Assembly (NCBI RefSeq): GCF_000306235.2
Contig: NZ_AKWZ02000006.1
Span: 62,001-126,000, forward strand
Direction: 5' to 3'
DNA: 64,000 bases
Source: Leptospira fainei serovar Hurstbridge str. BUT 6
GTDB taxonomy: Bacteria; Spirochaetota; Leptospiria; Leptospirales; Leptospiraceae
The number at the start of each line of letters is the position of its first letter. The stretch's first letter is position 1. Positions 1 through 9,749 of the stretch are shown here, one piece after another. The notes below the pieces were generated by a model. That model was not told the DNA's origin and did no database searches. It saw nothing but the letters and a program-made list of their open reading frames with translations. The translations under genes and the position numbers were made by a program.

Positions 1-1
1 C

Positions 2-457
2 GTTGCAAGAATCGTAAACCCGTTAGCGTTCACCGGAAAAAAAGAATCGAATCAAATAACCGTATCGGGAGTACAACTGCGAGTCTCCGAGAGTCGCGAC
101 GGAGAACGTCAGCTTCCGGTTTTCTTCCTATTTATGACTAACTCGAGTTCCGTCGATGTAAAGTATCCGAGCGCGGGTATGAAAATAACGGCCAAGATCA
201 CTACGAATACAGGTTTATCCTGCCTTCAGGAAGAATGGCAAATCCCTTCTCGAACTATTGCGGTCGGAAAGACCGAATTCTTTCGCTATGAACCGAATCG
301 AGATCGGGTGAACGAACTACCCGAAGAGTGCAAAGTTATAAAACCGAATTTCTGGACGAATATCACTCGCCATTTCAAAACCGCGGTGGAGCGAAACTTC
401 GAACTGGAAATACTCGATCAGACATCCGTAATGCAGTTGAATATCGAAAAAATATGA
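2..457 (+). CDS. hypothetical protein, 5' end outside window
   Basis: The reading frame is open from base 2 to the stop at 455-457, so the protein runs in from outside the window; the ATG at 134 is probably internal, because the residues before it read as normal protein. About 151 residues are visible. They are polar, with no membrane segment and no family I recognise; two Cys lie in the C-terminal half. The stop overlaps the ribosome binding site of the next gene, 7 bases away, so the two are probably one operon. Function unknown. Confidence 0.6.
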   Translation, partial: VARIVNPLAFTGKKESNQITVSGVQLRVSESRDGERQLPVFFLFMTNSSSVDVKYPSAGMKITAKITTNTGLSCLQEEWQIPSRTIAVGKTEFFRYEPNRDRVNELPEECKVIKPNFWTNITRHFKTAVERNFELEILDQTSVMQLNIEKI

Positions 458-464
458 GGCCATC

Positions 465-701
465 ATGAGCGAAGCGATCAACACATTGAACCAAATCACC
501 TCGATTGTAGACGAAAAAGCCACGATCTTCCGGACAGAATGGAGTAAAATGCCGAAAGTTCGCGCCGTAACAGAACGCAAATTAATCCTGGATTTAATAG
601 AGACCGCCTTACAAGCGGCAGCCACAATCCACCCTGCACCCGTTGATCTTGTCCGAGATCTGAAACGACTTTCCGAAGAATTAAAGCGATTACCGGTTTA
701 A
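465..701 (+). CDS. small hypothetical protein, helical
   Basis: A 78-residue protein. A GAGG ribosome binding site at 456-459 lies five bases before the ATG and overlaps the stop codon of the upstream gene, which supports the start and suggests translational coupling. The sequence is rich in Leu, Ala, Glu and Lys and looks mostly alpha-helical, with no signal peptide or membrane span. No known family recognised. It may be a partner of the preceding protein. Confidence 0.55.
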   Translation: MSEAINTLNQITSIVDEKATIFRTEWSKMPKVRAVTERKLILDLIETALQAAATIHPAPVDLVRDLKRLSEELKRLPV

Positions 702-739
702 GCGACGAGCGGCGGAGGTTGGTGTTGATCTTGAAAAAT

Positions 740-761
740 CCCCACCCCTCCTGGGCGGGGG
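740..761. repeat. G/C-rich imperfect inverted repeat
   Basis: Runs of C (740-748) and G (753-761) face each other around a TCCT loop, with two mismatches inside the stem. It lies in the 262-bp gap between two convergent genes. A comparable CCACCC/GGGTGG hairpin lies in the gap at 5006-5024, and both gaps also carry a GGAGCTC-type palindrome, so this may be part of a dispersed intergenic element. It could also act as a bidirectional terminator. Confidence 0.35.
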
Positions 762-836
762 CCGGATCGGCGGATTCCCGAAGTGGTAGGTATCAGAGTT
801 TGGATTTTTGGAGAAAGTCTTTTATAATTTTTTTTC

Positions 837-852
837 TGCTGGAGCTCCAACA
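837..852. repeat. small palindrome, TGYTGGAGCTCCAACA type
   Basis: TGCTGGAG and CTCCAACA form a 16-bp palindrome with one mismatched pair. Related palindromes occur at 4907-4922 (degenerate) and 5046-5059 (GTAGGA-AC-TCCTAC), all intergenic. The shared form is roughly TGTNGGARCTCCNACA. I infer a dispersed intergenic repeat family; a genome-wide count would decide. Confidence 0.4.
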
Positions 853-962
853 TAGATTGGCCGGAATTTTTTCTTGACAATCGTCCATTTTGCGATTTCG
901 GTCCGCATCTTCATCCGAAGGCCGCGCTCGAGAAATTTAAGACGATCGAAATGATTTGAATT

Positions 963-2117
963 TTAACGATATGTAATTATCTCTTTCTTCCAATTTAATT
1001 CCGCCTCGGAAAGATATTCCTCTAATTCAAGATACGAAGATTTCCCTTCCAAATATTTCAATAGAAATTGATCCCCCACCAGTAGTTCGATTGCAGGTCG
1101 ATCGGATCGAAATTCGTACGGACCCTGCAGGTAGGAAAATTCCCGAGGATAAGTCTCTTGAATGGTCTTCAATAAATGTAAACCGAAAAGCAGGCTATGA
1201 AATTTTGCAGGTTTTTCCAGTAAAATCTGATACCCCCCGCACACTTCGCCTGCATACTTATGAAACGTAGGTATAAACCTCAACGGTCTCAGATGGAAGA
1301 TCCCTCTCTGCGGTTCCTCCAATTTTCTTCTGAGTTTCTCATTGCCGTAATCGATATAAGGAGCCCCGAAAGTCTCGAATGGACGTGTAGTTCCTCTTCC
1401 CTCCGATAAATTCGTTCCCTCGAGTAAACATAGGCCGGCATAGACATAGCAAGTTGAAATCGTCGGAATATTCGGGGATGGCGGAACCCATAAAAATGGG
1501 TCGTATTGATCCGGATAAATTTTGTTGATAGAATAGAATTCGAGATCCAACTTGAATTTATCCTTATAAAATTTTAAAAGTCCGGCTGCGGTAAGTCCAT
1601 GTCGATGCGGAACTCCCTCAACTCCTACAAACGAAGCATATTCCAACTGCAGAGGGCTTCCTTCAATTCCCGTTCCCGCAGGATTAGGAGAATCAAAAAC
1701 GACTACTTTAATTTTTTCCGAGCCATTCCGATTTCGATGATCTACAGCATGCATCAAATAAAGGGCCGAGGTCAAAAAGGTGTAATACCTTGCCCCTACG
1801 TCTCGAATATCGATTAAAATCGTATCTAATCCTGCCAGAGATTCCTGTGAAGGAACCAGACTATCTTCAGAATCCCCGTACAAATTTAAAACTTCAGTGC
1901 CATCCAAATCATATTTGAGCGAGGCTCCTGAAATCTGATCCTGCAATTCGGCAAAGAGCCCATGCTCCGGCAAGAAAAGCTTTTTTAGCCCGTATTTCTT
2001 ACTAACGGTTCGAAAGTGATATTCGTGTTCCCAGCCATAGGCGCTCTGATTCGTAAGCATTCCGATTCTTGATCCGGCTAATAGGGAATCCATCTTCTTC
2101 ATTTCGCTTAGGAGCAT
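963..2117 (-). CDS. NamZ-like exo-beta-N-acetylmuramidase family protein (DUF1343)
   Basis: Member of the DUF1343 family, whose characterised member NamZ removes terminal MurNAc from peptidoglycan fragments. Family blocks are clear: [10 protein letters not shown] near the N-terminus, [25 protein letters not shown], the [11 protein letters not shown] segment, and [20 protein letters not shown] leading to APYID. The length (about 385 aa) fits. The frame extends to a TTG at 2165, but I chose the ATG at 2117; ATGs at 2102 and 2093 are also possible, and none has a good ribosome binding site. Family members are often exported lipoproteins, but no signal peptide is evident here. It stands alone between two convergent or divergent neighbours. 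The family call is firm; the substrate is inferred. Confidence 0.85.
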   Translation of the reverse strand: MLLSEMKKMDSLLAGSRIGMLTNQSAYGWEHEYHFRTVSKKYGLKKLFLPEHGLFAELQDQISGASLKYDLDGTEVLNLYGDSEDSLVPSQESLAGLDTILIDIRDVGARYYTFLTSALYLMHAVDHRNRNGSEKIKVVVFDSPNPAGTGIEGSPLQLEYASFVGVEGVPHRHGLTAAGLLKFYKDKFKLDLEFYSINKIYPDQYDPFLWVPPSPNIPTISTCYVYAGLCLLEGTNLSEGRGTTRPFETFGAPYIDYGNEKLRRKLEEPQRGIFHLRPLRFIPTFHKYAGEVCGGYQILLEKPAKFHSLLFGLHLLKTIQETYPREFSYLQGPYEFRSDRPAIELLVGDQFLLKYLEGKSSYLELEEYLSEAELNWKKEIITYR

Positions 2118-2300
2118 TCTAAGCAGAATGAAATCAGTCAAGCAGTAGAGAAATCTAGCGCTCAAAGAAGCCCCCGAAAATTCGGTTTGATAAGCGAGTC
2201 GCCTCTCGATTGCCGGGTTTTTAAAGCCGATCTTAGAAAAAGAGTTTCCCGGATCGACGAAGGATTGTTTTCTTCTTAATTTGCTCTCTTTAGCGAACGT

Positions 2301-4832
2301 ATGGCCTTAGATACAAGTATTCCAAACCAAAAAGTAACTATTCCGGCAGGAACCACTCTCTTTCCGGAGGGATCGGCGGTAAATTCTCTCAATGTTTTAC
2401 ACAGCGGCGCTTTACGATACGTCATCGACGGACCCAAGGGCAGGAAATTAGAGCTTTTCAAACTTTCAGGAGCGAATCTTACTCCCGGCGCGACGGCCTT
2501 ATTTGCAGGTGGAAGATACCCATATACGATCATTACTGAGCAAGAATGCATTTTATCCACGTACGTTATGTCGCCCTCGACTGTCGCCCGTTCCCTTGCC
2601 GCGCGTTCTTCGCTGGGAATTATGGTCGGCCGATCATTACTCAGAGAAATCACAGAACTTTTTAAACGAACTAATCAATTAAGGAAAATTGCCTCGGATC
2701 TCGGAAAATCGAACGATAATTTTTCTCTTCTTTATTATCAATTCAATCCTGGAGTTTTTCCCGACATCAAACCTGGTCAGCCGATTAGCGATCCCGGCGC
2801 AGAGATTGTGGATCCAATCCTTAGGTTGGCTCGAGAAAATTTAAAGAACTACTTCGAAAACGGCGGATTGCTACCGGAACGACCGACCCCCACCTACATT
2901 GACGAGGATCATTCTCAGCAATTGCTAAAGTATTATCCGGAAGAAATTGAATTTCAAGATTCGGAATTTAATTTCCTTCGAAAATTGATTCTTGTGGATC
3001 CGAACTTACTAGCTCAACTTTTTACGCCGGATCCGGCGATGGTATCCTATATTTGCGAAAAATTGGGAAAGGTTCAAAACGACTTAACGGGAAGTACGAA
3101 GATCGTATTAGAGGAATTGGAAGAAGCCTTTCGATTCCTAATCGGAGGAGATGAAAGCATCGCCGAAAAATTCTATTTGATTTTAGATATGACGGCAAAC
3201 GGTTATTCGACTGCTCCTCCCGAATTCGTCGTTCCAGTTCTTCAAACATTGTCTCAAAAAATCGAGAAGGCATTAGCGGGGCATCAGTCTCTATTTGGCG
3301 CGGGGATGCCGAATCCTTCGCAGAATATTCGAAACTTTCTCGAAAAAACGGCGGGACTATCGAAGAAATACGAATCCCTACCGCAAACCCAATCGGCTTC
3401 GACGAATGGATCCATTGGAGTGGACTCATCGGCGGACGCTACAGCAATACGAAAAGAACTTCAAAATTCAGCATCTACGATAATTCAGTATTCGGGCTTG
3501 GGAGGAGACGCTATTAAAGAATTCTCCGCTCTTATGGTAAAACTTAAGTCCATGAAGAATCCGTTGGATTCGGATAATGATACGAGAAAACTACGAAGAT
3601 CCATTACGAAAATCTATTTTGATATCTATGCGGGATGCTTTCAAAAATATTTAAATACAAATAAGAACGTTCCGAAGCCTGTCGATCTAATGCTTAAATA
3701 CGGCTTTTTTGACGAGACTCTTTTGGACGATTCTCAACTCGTATTTATGTCCACGTTTAAGGACGCAATCACGTCCGTTTCGGATATACCGATTCATTAT
3801 GGAACCGAATGGTTGGAAAGAATTTATAAGAGAGAAACTCCCACATCCCTGGATGAATTGGGTCAAAATTTCTTCGATAAAGTGAAAATGGATAACAGAA
3901 ATGCCGTTTTCAAAAAGGAATCCGATCTCCCCCCTGATATCGATAATCCGGAAGCAAGATTAAAATTCGAATTCGGCGCTATGTACGAAGCGAATGTTAG
4001 GTTAACGACGGGATCTCTTGCGACTTATCTGCCGATTCTGACTAAATTCCACTCTCAAATTCCTCTAGGGAAAGCCTATGTTACTAAAAAGATGCTTACT
4101 GACGCCGTTCACGACGTCATGGGAATCGATTTCTCGGTATTTAATCGGGAAGTAATCTACAATAACCCGGAAATGGGCATTAATAAGGAGTTCGTGCAAA
4201 AAGCGGTTATTCCCGATTTCGTTATAGTGCCTTCGATCGGAAGCAAAATCATGATGTGGCAGGAACTATCGGTCCACAGAGGCGCAGGTTCGAAAGAAAG
4301 TCGCGGTCGCATCGTTTTACCGGTTTTCGTACAAGGAGATTTAAAATCGCTTCTTATCGATGCATTTGCCGCGTTCCGATGGGAACTCTGCAAAAGTATC
4401 TTAGGCCCGGAATGGAATAACGTGGGAAATCCTTCAATTACAGCCGATTATATGGACTACGTTCAGTTCTATAAAAAGAACAAGGATCTCTCGATAGAAG
4501 TAAAGGAAAAGCTGGCCGCGGAATTTAAACGTTTCAGGAACGAGAGGGATATCTTTGCTAATGATTATCAGCTCTGGATCAAATACGAATCGGAAAGCGT
4601 ACAACGATTGAATCGTGTGGTGCGTAGTATTTTCTACAGACATATTCCTTTTTCACGACCGATTCGAGAAAAAGTATCCAAGATGCCTGCGTTTAGCGAG
4701 ATTAATAATAGATTCATCAACATACGGACTCGTAAATTTACGGAGCTTGAAAACCGCTATAAAAAATACATCAACGCGCTTGGATCCCTGCCTGATCCAT
4801 TACGCGAAAATCTCGAATTTTATAGAGTTTAA
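2301..4832 (+). CDS. large protein with N-terminal cyclic-nucleotide-binding domain
   Basis: 843 residues. Roughly residues 10-110 read as a cyclic-nucleotide-binding (Crp-type) beta-roll: an [20 protein letters not shown] opening, a GALRYVIDG strand pair, and a later [14 protein letters not shown] segment. The remaining 700 residues match nothing I know; they are soluble and helical, with no membrane spans and no visible helix-turn-helix, so this is not a classical Crp/Fnr transcription factor. An in-frame TAA at 2277 limits the start, and the ATG at 2301 is the first ATG. Probably a cAMP-responsive or structural protein. The presence of an adenylate cyclase at 11.7-14.0 kb makes cAMP sensing plausible but unproven. 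Confidence 0.75.
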   Translation: MALDTSIPNQKVTIPAGTTLFPEGSAVNSLNVLHSGALRYVIDGPKGRKLELFKLSGANLTPGATALFAGGRYPYTIITEQECILSTYVMSPSTVARSLAARSSLGIMVGRSLLREITELFKRTNQLRKIASDLGKSNDNFSLLYYQFNPGVFPDIKPGQPISDPGAEIVDPILRLARENLKNYFENGGLLPERPTPTYIDEDHSQQLLKYYPEEIEFQDSEFNFLRKLILVDPNLLAQLFTPDPAMVSYICEKLGKVQNDLTGSTKIVLEELEEAFRFLIGGDESIAEKFYLILDMTANGYSTAPPEFVVPVLQTLSQKIEKALAGHQSLFGAGMPNPSQNIRNFLEKTAGLSKKYESLPQTQSASTNGSIGVDSSADATAIRKELQNSASTIIQYSGLGGDAIKEFSALMVKLKSMKNPLDSDNDTRKLRRSITKIYFDIYAGCFQKYLNTNKNVPKPVDLMLKYGFFDETLLDDSQLVFMSTFKDAITSVSDIPIHYGTEWLERIYKRETPTSLDELGQNFFDKVKMDNRNAVFKKESDLPPDIDNPEARLKFEFGAMYEANVRLTTGSLATYLPILTKFHSQIPLGKAYVTKKMLTDAVHDVMGIDFSVFNREVIYNNPEMGINKEFVQKAVIPDFVIVPSIGSKIMMWQELSVHRGAGSKESRGRIVLPVFVQGDLKSLLIDAFAAFRWELCKSILGPEWNNVGNPSITADYMDYVQFYKKNKDLSIEVKEKLAAEFKRFRNERDIFANDYQLWIKYESESVQRLNRVVRSIFYRHIPFSRPIREKVSKMPAFSEINNRFINIRTRKFTELENRYKKYINALGSLPDPLRENLEFYRV

Positions 4833-4906
4833 TAACGATAGAATTTGAATTCTTTTCCTTCGATTACATGCGATGATGCGACCGTTTAATAATCCCGGCG
4901 CGAATT

Positions 4907-4922
4907 TGTGGGAGCTCATACA
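4907..4922. repeat. degenerate copy of the GGAGCTC palindrome
   Basis: TGTGGGAGCTCATACA keeps one full arm of a TGTGGGAGCTCCCACA-type palindrome; the other arm has two changes. It lies in the 277-bp gap between convergent genes, together with the elements at 5006 and 5046. Confidence 0.3.
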
Positions 4923-5005
4923 GATAAAAAATTCGAATGTCGTTTGACAGAATCTCGATAAAATGATATAGCGGGCGAAGCGTTTCTCCCACCAACCCGC
5001 CTCCT

Positions 5006-5024
5006 CCACCCAAGTTCAGGGTGG
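5006..5024. terminator. CCACCC/GGGTGG hairpin between convergent genes
   Basis: A perfect 6-bp stem (CCACCC 5006-5011, GGGTGG 5019-5024) with a 7-base loop lies between the convergent genes ending at 4832 and 5110. It has no clear T-run on either side, so terminator function is a guess. It may instead belong to the intergenic repeat described at 837 and 5046. Confidence 0.35.
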
Positions 5025-5045
5025 GGCTCAGTCATCGCTGCCGGC

Positions 5046-5059
5046 GTAGGAACTCCTAC
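5046..5059. repeat. small palindrome GTAGGA-AC-TCCTAC
   Basis: Perfect 6-bp arms around AC, flanked by CACAAA-like bases on the right. Same general shape as the palindrome at 837-852. Lies 50 bp from the stop of the minus-strand gene at 5110. Confidence 0.4.
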
Positions 5060-5109
5060 AAATGGACTAAGCGTTACAAAGAATATTATAAATTAAGATT
5101 TATTTCGAA

Positions 5110-5796
5110 TCAAACGTCTTCGAGTAAGTAAGGGCGAGTGTATTCTCGAACGATTTCAACTACAAAACGTCCCCATGATTTAGGGTCTTCCGGTGAAATT
5201 TCAATTTGGCGTACTTTCGGAAAATAAGGAGCGGGTTTAAACGCAGTATGAGTTAATTCCATCGCCCGCAAATAGTTATCCACTCGCTTCACGCGAACGA
5301 AGTTCAATAACTCCCCCTGTATTTTCTCCGTTGGAATGTACCCGATAATAATCAAACGCGGGAATAATGATTTTTTCAATAAGTTGATAAAATCACCGAA
5401 GCTATCTACTCTATCGATGAATCCTTCATAAGCCCCGCCTCCAAGATTCATAATCTGCGTTACAATATCCATAGTGAAGGATACGCCCTCGGCGGAAGTC
5501 ATGTCGGAAATGATAACGATTCCCTCGTCGGGTTGAAACGTCTTAAATTCTACGGAACCCTTAAAATGACGACGAAGCAATTTAGCCGTCGATATATCTA
5601 TCTCCGCGGCTTTCGGTACTAGAATTTTTCCAGTGGTGTCTGCAATAGGTTCTCTAGTAATCAGATATCTTTTTTTAGCGGCGTTCTGGTTCATTACCCG
5701 GAATGCTTTAACTTTTTCCTCGAGCTCGTCGAGGTTACAGTAACCTATTTTAAGGACGTTTTCCCTCGCTCGTTTTTTAAGTTCTATATCTTCCAT
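5110..5796 (-). CDS. conserved-looking hypothetical protein
   Basis: About 228 residues from the ATG at 5796 ([14 protein letters not shown]); the frame continues to an upstream ATG at 5835, which would add 13 residues. Neither has a convincing ribosome binding site, and I prefer the shorter because the extension is Cys/Ser-rich and unlike the rest. The protein is soluble, with an N-terminal helix rich in charge and a mixed alpha/beta body. Residues in the [18 protein letters not shown] area resemble the N-terminal segment often found before HD-type domains, but no HD motif follows. No function can be assigned. Confidence 0.6.
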   Translation of the reverse strand: MEDIELKKRARENVLKIGYCNLDELEEKVKAFRVMNQNAAKKRYLITREPIADTTGKILVPKAAEIDISTAKLLRRHFKGSVEFKTFQPDEGIVIISDMTSAEGVSFTMDIVTQIMNLGGGAYEGFIDRVDSFGDFINLLKKSLFPRLIIIGYIPTEKIQGELLNFVRVKRVDNYLRAMELTHTAFKPAPYFPKVRQIEISPEDPKSWGRFVVEIVREYTRPYLLEDV

Positions 5797-5973
5797 ATAA
5801 ATGGCGCTGCAGGATACGCCGTGAGGAACCAGCATACGGATGCTTCAGAATTCCGCGATAACTTACCGGCTATCGAGGGATAGTATACTAAAAAAACCGT
5901 TCTGAAAAGCCTAGTTTTTAGCCCCGCAAAAACGGCTTGTCCTCCAGGGAAACGATTTCCTGAATGGAAAAAG

Positions 5974-6462
5974 ATGCGCAACCTCCGCAAATCACCCTCA
6001 AATCGGTTTAAAATCTTTTTAATTTTCAGGGTTAGCCGGTTCCTATTTATACTCTTTTTACTGTATTCCTGTCAATCAGTAGAATTCATTCCCGATATTG
6101 TCTATCGAGAGGATTTGATACGCACTCATAAACAGTCGTGGAAAGAGATTGAAATACTGAAAGAAGCCCCCAGGCGACGAGAATACGAGGTTTACGGAAG
6201 AATTCTTATCCGTAATTTTGGGGATGGTAAAACCGACAAATATTACTACGACCAAATAAGGAAAGAATTGTTCGATCGCGGCATGGATGGAATGTTTCTG
6301 GCGGCAAAAGGTATAGTTTCAATGCCTCCGACTCTGTTCCAAAGTGGAACTGCAAATGGATATTCTGCAAACTTCGCCGAATTACCTCAGGAAGCTCGCG
6401 TCTTAGAAGGTATTGCATTTCGTTATAAAGAACCGGACAGCGATGGCAAGACGTCTCGATAG
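5974..6462 (+). CDS. putative lipoprotein of unknown function
   Basis: 162 residues. The N-terminus is basic, followed by a hydrophobic stretch (FLIFRVSRFLFILFLLYSC) ending at Cys33, a loose spirochaetal lipobox, so lipid anchoring is likely. The mature part has a repeated charged character and a conserved-looking DIVYREDLIRTHKQSW opening. No known domain recognised. The stop lies 20 bp inside the start region of the next gene, so the two are probably co-translated. Confidence 0.6.
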   Translation: MRNLRKSPSNRFKIFLIFRVSRFLFILFLLYSCQSVEFIPDIVYREDLIRTHKQSWKEIEILKEAPRRREYEVYGRILIRNFGDGKTDKYYYDQIRKELFDRGMDGMFLAAKGIVSMPPTLFQSGTANGYSANFAELPQEARVLEGIAFRYKEPDSDGKTSR

Positions 6463-6943
6463 CGAAATTAAAGTTCTTTCCAATGGCGATTGGATATTTC
6501 GAGGAACTAAAATCGAACAAATAGACATCCTCGCGTATTTCCGCAAAAACCTCAAAGAAGCACCCGACGGTGTTTACATCGATAATCAATATGGCGACCT
6601 TTCCGAAAACGGCTACGTTCATCTTGAAGGTTATCCAATAAATTTGATTCGAGTTTCTGAGATTGCCGGTAGCCTGACCTTCCTTACCGACGGCGGAGAC
6701 GAGCTAAGACTAGCGGAACTGGAATTGTCGGCGGACCGAAACGGAAATTTGATCGCGAAAAAAAAAGGCGATAAACTCTTAAAATTCAGAATCGCAAGAA
6801 ATGTTTCGACCGAACTTTCGAAATATATGGAAGAAACGGAAACAGGTCTCCTACTTCGAACGGCAATGGAAAAAAGAGAATTAAAAGAAACTAATGAAGG
6901 TCCGGAAGTTCAATTGCCTCAAGAATTCCGAATTGAAAACTAA
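6443..6943 (+). CDS. DUF1285-like protein
   Basis: 166 residues from the ATG at 6443 (MARRLDSEIKV); a start at 6413 would add ten residues but overlaps the upstream lipoprotein further. The segment NGDWIFRGTKIEQIDILAYF followed by GVYIDNQYGD and VHLEGYPINLIRV resembles the DUF1285 family, small beta-rich proteins of unknown role. No signal peptide. Overlaps the upstream lipoprotein gene by 20 bp in another frame, consistent with translational coupling. The family assignment is from memory of the motif layout and is moderate. Confidence 0.6.
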   Translation: MARRLDSEIKVLSNGDWIFRGTKIEQIDILAYFRKNLKEAPDGVYIDNQYGDLSENGYVHLEGYPINLIRVSEIAGSLTFLTDGGDELRLAELELSADRNGNLIAKKKGDKLLKFRIARNVSTELSKYMEETETGLLLRTAMEKRELKETNEGPEVQLPQEFRIEN

Positions 6944-7014
6944 GTCCGATATATTGCCGGAATCTCCGACCGTAAAGTTCAAGCTTCCGATCGATCTGAG
7001 AATAGAATGTCAGG

Positions 7015-8073
7015 TCAACTCGTCGGAATAAGAACGGTTCTTCCCAATCCTTTTCCTTGTGCCATGGAATCTAAGATCGAATTCGCATCGTTTAACGGGA
7101 CTAAATGAACGGGAACCGGAAGTAATCGGTTATTGGACACTAACTTCAATAATTCCTTAAGTTCCGACGGCGACCCCGTATAGCTGCCCTGTATTTTAAG
7201 ATTCTTAAGGGCTATGACCGGGGTTGGTAAAGAGACCTCACCGCCAAATAACCCGACACAGATTTGTCTTCCATTTTTGCTCAGTAAGGAAAATGCCAGA
7301 GCAGCGGTTTCGGAGTTATTTACAAAATCAACGACGGATTTGGCCCCGGAAACTCCGATCGATTTGCGAATCTCGGTCTCGCCTACATTCGACAGCATCG
7401 TTTGAAACGACGAATCGAACTCTCCTATTTTTTTCAATCGATCCGAATCAACGTCTAAGAAGACAATATTGGCAGTCGTTAAGCACCTAACAATTTGTGC
7501 GGCAAAAAAACCTAAGCCTCCGGCGCCAATAATGACTAACGTTTCCTTTTCCGATAAAGGTAGCGCTTTCTTTAAGGCGCTGAAGGCCGTTAATCCCGCA
7601 CAAGCGTAGGAACATGCCGCTTCCGGTTTCAAGTTTCCGATCGGAATCAACCATTTTTGATCGGGAATTAAAATGCGATCCGAGTATCCCCCATCTTGGT
7701 AAACTCCTAATGATTTCGGTGACGCGCACAGATGCGGTAAATTAGCTTGGCATTCCGAACATGCATTACATCCGATCCATGGATAAACTAAAAAGAGTTC
7801 ATCGACAGAAACTCCCGTAACTTCCGGTCCTATCTTAAGTATTTTTCCGACAATCTCATGGCCGGGGGTTAACGGAAGTGAAACCCCGCGATCTTTCACC
7901 CACATTTTTTTCCCTGATCCAAGTTCGTAATAACCTTCACGAATATGCAGATCGGAATGACAAACTCCGCAAGCGAGTACTTCTAGTAAGACCTCGCTAT
8001 TTTTCGGAATCGGATCCGGAGAGTTATTTAAGACAAGAGGTTTTCCGAAATCGATTAATTGAACCCGCTCCAA
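7015..8073 (-). CDS. zinc-dependent alcohol dehydrogenase (MDR family)
   Basis: 352 residues with the layout of medium-chain dehydrogenases. Catalytic-zinc residues are in CGVCHSDLH and TPGHEIVG. A structural-zinc cluster is CNACSECQANLPHLC (four Cys). The Rossmann motif is IGAGGLGFFAA, followed by FLDVDSDRLKK, whose Asp after the second strand points to NAD(H) preference. Likely oxidises or reduces an alcohol/aldehyde in the cytoplasm; substrate unknown. The TTG start lies 19 bp inside the end of the upstream alpha/beta-hydrolase gene, so the two form an operon. Confidence 0.88.
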   Translation of the reverse strand: MERVQLIDFGKPLVLNNSPDPIPKNSEVLLEVLACGVCHSDLHIREGYYELGSGKKMWVKDRGVSLPLTPGHEIVGKILKIGPEVTGVSVDELFLVYPWIGCNACSECQANLPHLCASPKSLGVYQDGGYSDRILIPDQKWLIPIGNLKPEAACSYACAGLTAFSALKKALPLSEKETLVIIGAGGLGFFAAQIVRCLTTANIVFLDVDSDRLKKIGEFDSSFQTMLSNVGETEIRKSIGVSGAKSVVDFVNNSETAALAFSLLSKNGRQICVGLFGGEVSLPTPVIALKNLKIQGSYTGSPSELKELLKLVSNNRLLPVPVHLVPLNDANSILDSMAQGKGLGRTVLIPTS

Positions 8074-9050
8074 AGTTTTTCACCTATTCCAGGATACATT
8101 TTTCGATTTAATAGAAAACGCTCATTTGCTTCATCCTGAATAATTCCCTCTATGACATTTGAAATTTCTCGAATTCCTTCTTCCGGCGCAGAAAGGATAT
8201 TTACCTTTGTAAAGAAGCCGTGCGTATAGCCTTCAAAGCGTTTAAAATAAGTCGGCACGCCTTCTTCCGCTAATCGATCCGCATATAATTCTCCGTCGTC
8301 TCTCAGCGGATCCAAACCGGCCGTAAAAATGATCGTTGGAGGGAGGTCCCGCAAACTTTCCGCTCGAAGAGGCGAGGCTCGAGGATCGTTTCTTTTACTC
8401 TCATCGGGAATATACTGATTCCAAAACCATTCCATATCCTTTCGGGTGAGTCCGGGTCCATGTTCAAAGGTTTTGTATGAGGCGGTTTCAAAATTCGCAT
8501 CGGTTACCGGATAAATTAAAACCTGCAGATCAATCTTCGGCCGCTTTTTATCTCTAGCTTCTCTTACGATTACGGACGCAAGATTTCCTCCCGCGCTGTC
8601 TCCCGCGACGACCAAGGGGAATTTTTCCCAATCTTTCCGAGTGGTAATCCATTCTAATGCGCAAGTTGCATCATCGATTGCTGCCGGAAATGGAAACTCG
8701 GGAGCCAGCCGATAATCGACTAGAGAAACTATGCTTGAAGTTCCGTTCGCTAATGTTCTTGCAAACGGATCAAAATCATTCAAATTTCCGACTGCCCAAC
8801 CGCCTCCGTGAAAATAGAGAATGCGGGAACGAATTTCTTTTTTCGGAATATAATTTCTTACGACTATCTTTCCATTCGAAGTCAAAATCGACGTATCGGA
8901 AATATCACTCATTTCCGGTCCCTCGCCTAAAAGGGAACGAATCGCAGAATATCCTGTCCTTCTCTCGACAGGAGTTCCTTCACTAAATCCTTTCAGCCCT
9001 AAGGACAAAATCTTTTGCACGTAAACTGCCATTTCCGGAGCTAATTCCAT
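8055..9050 (-). CDS. alpha/beta hydrolase, hormone-sensitive-lipase-like esterase
   Basis: 331 residues. It has the HGGGW oxyanion-hole motif (in YFHGGGWAVG) and the nucleophile elbow GDSAGG, then a DPLRDDGELYADRL segment with the acid and YTHGF with the catalytic His, which is the full triad of the HSL/GDXG esterase family. It probably cleaves short acyl esters. First gene of a two-gene operon with the alcohol dehydrogenase downstream, suggesting ester hydrolysis followed by alcohol oxidation, though the substrate cannot be read from sequence. Confidence 0.88.
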   Translation of the reverse strand: MELAPEMAVYVQKILSLGLKGFSEGTPVERRTGYSAIRSLLGEGPEMSDISDTSILTSNGKIVVRNYIPKKEIRSRILYFHGGGWAVGNLNDFDPFARTLANGTSSIVSLVDYRLAPEFPFPAAIDDATCALEWITTRKDWEKFPLVVAGDSAGGNLASVIVREARDKKRPKIDLQVLIYPVTDANFETASYKTFEHGPGLTRKDMEWFWNQYIPDESKRNDPRASPLRAESLRDLPPTIIFTAGLDPLRDDGELYADRLAEEGVPTYFKRFEGYTHGFFTKVNILSAPEEGIREISNVIEGIIQDEANERFLLNRKMYPGIGEKLWSGFN

Positions 9051-9232
9051 ATTATGATTCTCCGCGAATTAAATTTCGCTCACGATCGGATGCCAGAAGC
9101 GGATCAAAGATAAACCCAAAATCCGTTCTTGTCGTTCCAATTTATCATTCGGCTCGAAGGATTTAGGAGTAAATCTATCCGAAAATAAGCGTTACTCGCA
9201 GAATTAGTGATTCGATGGAATTTTGAGGGGAT

Positions 9233-9703
9233 TCAGAAGGCCGAATTCAACTCTTCTCGCAAACGCTTTGCCTCTTCAAAATCGGGTTTGATTACGATCG
9301 CTTTATGCAGGTATTGCAGAGAACGTTCCGGACGATTCCAAATTTTATACAGTGTCGCTAAGTTAAAAAGTGAAATATGCGGGGCGTCGTTTAATCGACA
9401 ACGTAGGGATTTTTTCAGCCAATAGACCGACTCTCTTTCTCTTCCTAATCGAAGTAGTAGTATTCCTATCTCATTGCACGGATTACCGTATTCCGAATTT
9501 GTCTCCACCGAACGATAAAAATAATAGAGACCTTTTTGCCAGTTTGACCTCTGGTTTTCGATCAATCCCAAGAAAAAATATGCTTCATGATCTTCAGTTT
9601 GTTCTAAGAAGGTTTTCAGTAGAAACTCGGAACGATCCAGATCTCCGATTTTATAAAAGAATTTTGAGGCTTCAAGCTTATCTTCAGGTGTCAGGCTTTC
9701 CAA
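9233..9703 (-). CDS. TPR-repeat protein
   Basis: 156 residues made of about four tetratricopeptide-type repeats (for example AYFFLGLIENQRSNWQKGLYYFYRSVE and LFNLATLYKIWNRPERSLQYLHKAI). Start is a TTG at 9703. No signal peptide, so cytoplasmic. Lies 46 bp downstream of dxs and may be the last gene of that transcript. Similar in size and style to the TPR protein at 34060-34563. Probably a protein-interaction scaffold; partner unknown. Confidence 0.75.
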   Translation of the reverse strand: MESLTPEDKLEASKFFYKIGDLDRSEFLLKTFLEQTEDHEAYFFLGLIENQRSNWQKGLYYFYRSVETNSEYGNPCNEIGILLLRLGRERESVYWLKKSLRCRLNDAPHISLFNLATLYKIWNRPERSLQYLHKAIVIKPDFEEAKRLREELNSAF

Positions 9704-9749
9704 TTATCTACCCGTTTTTCTTTTATTTTCGGCCGCTGCTGCCAAGAGC

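Noticed and set aside
2301..4832. The cyclic-nucleotide-binding protein as the FNR-type regulator of the nos region
   Set aside because: No helix-turn-helix and no N-terminal Cys cluster; far too long for a Crp/Fnr factor.
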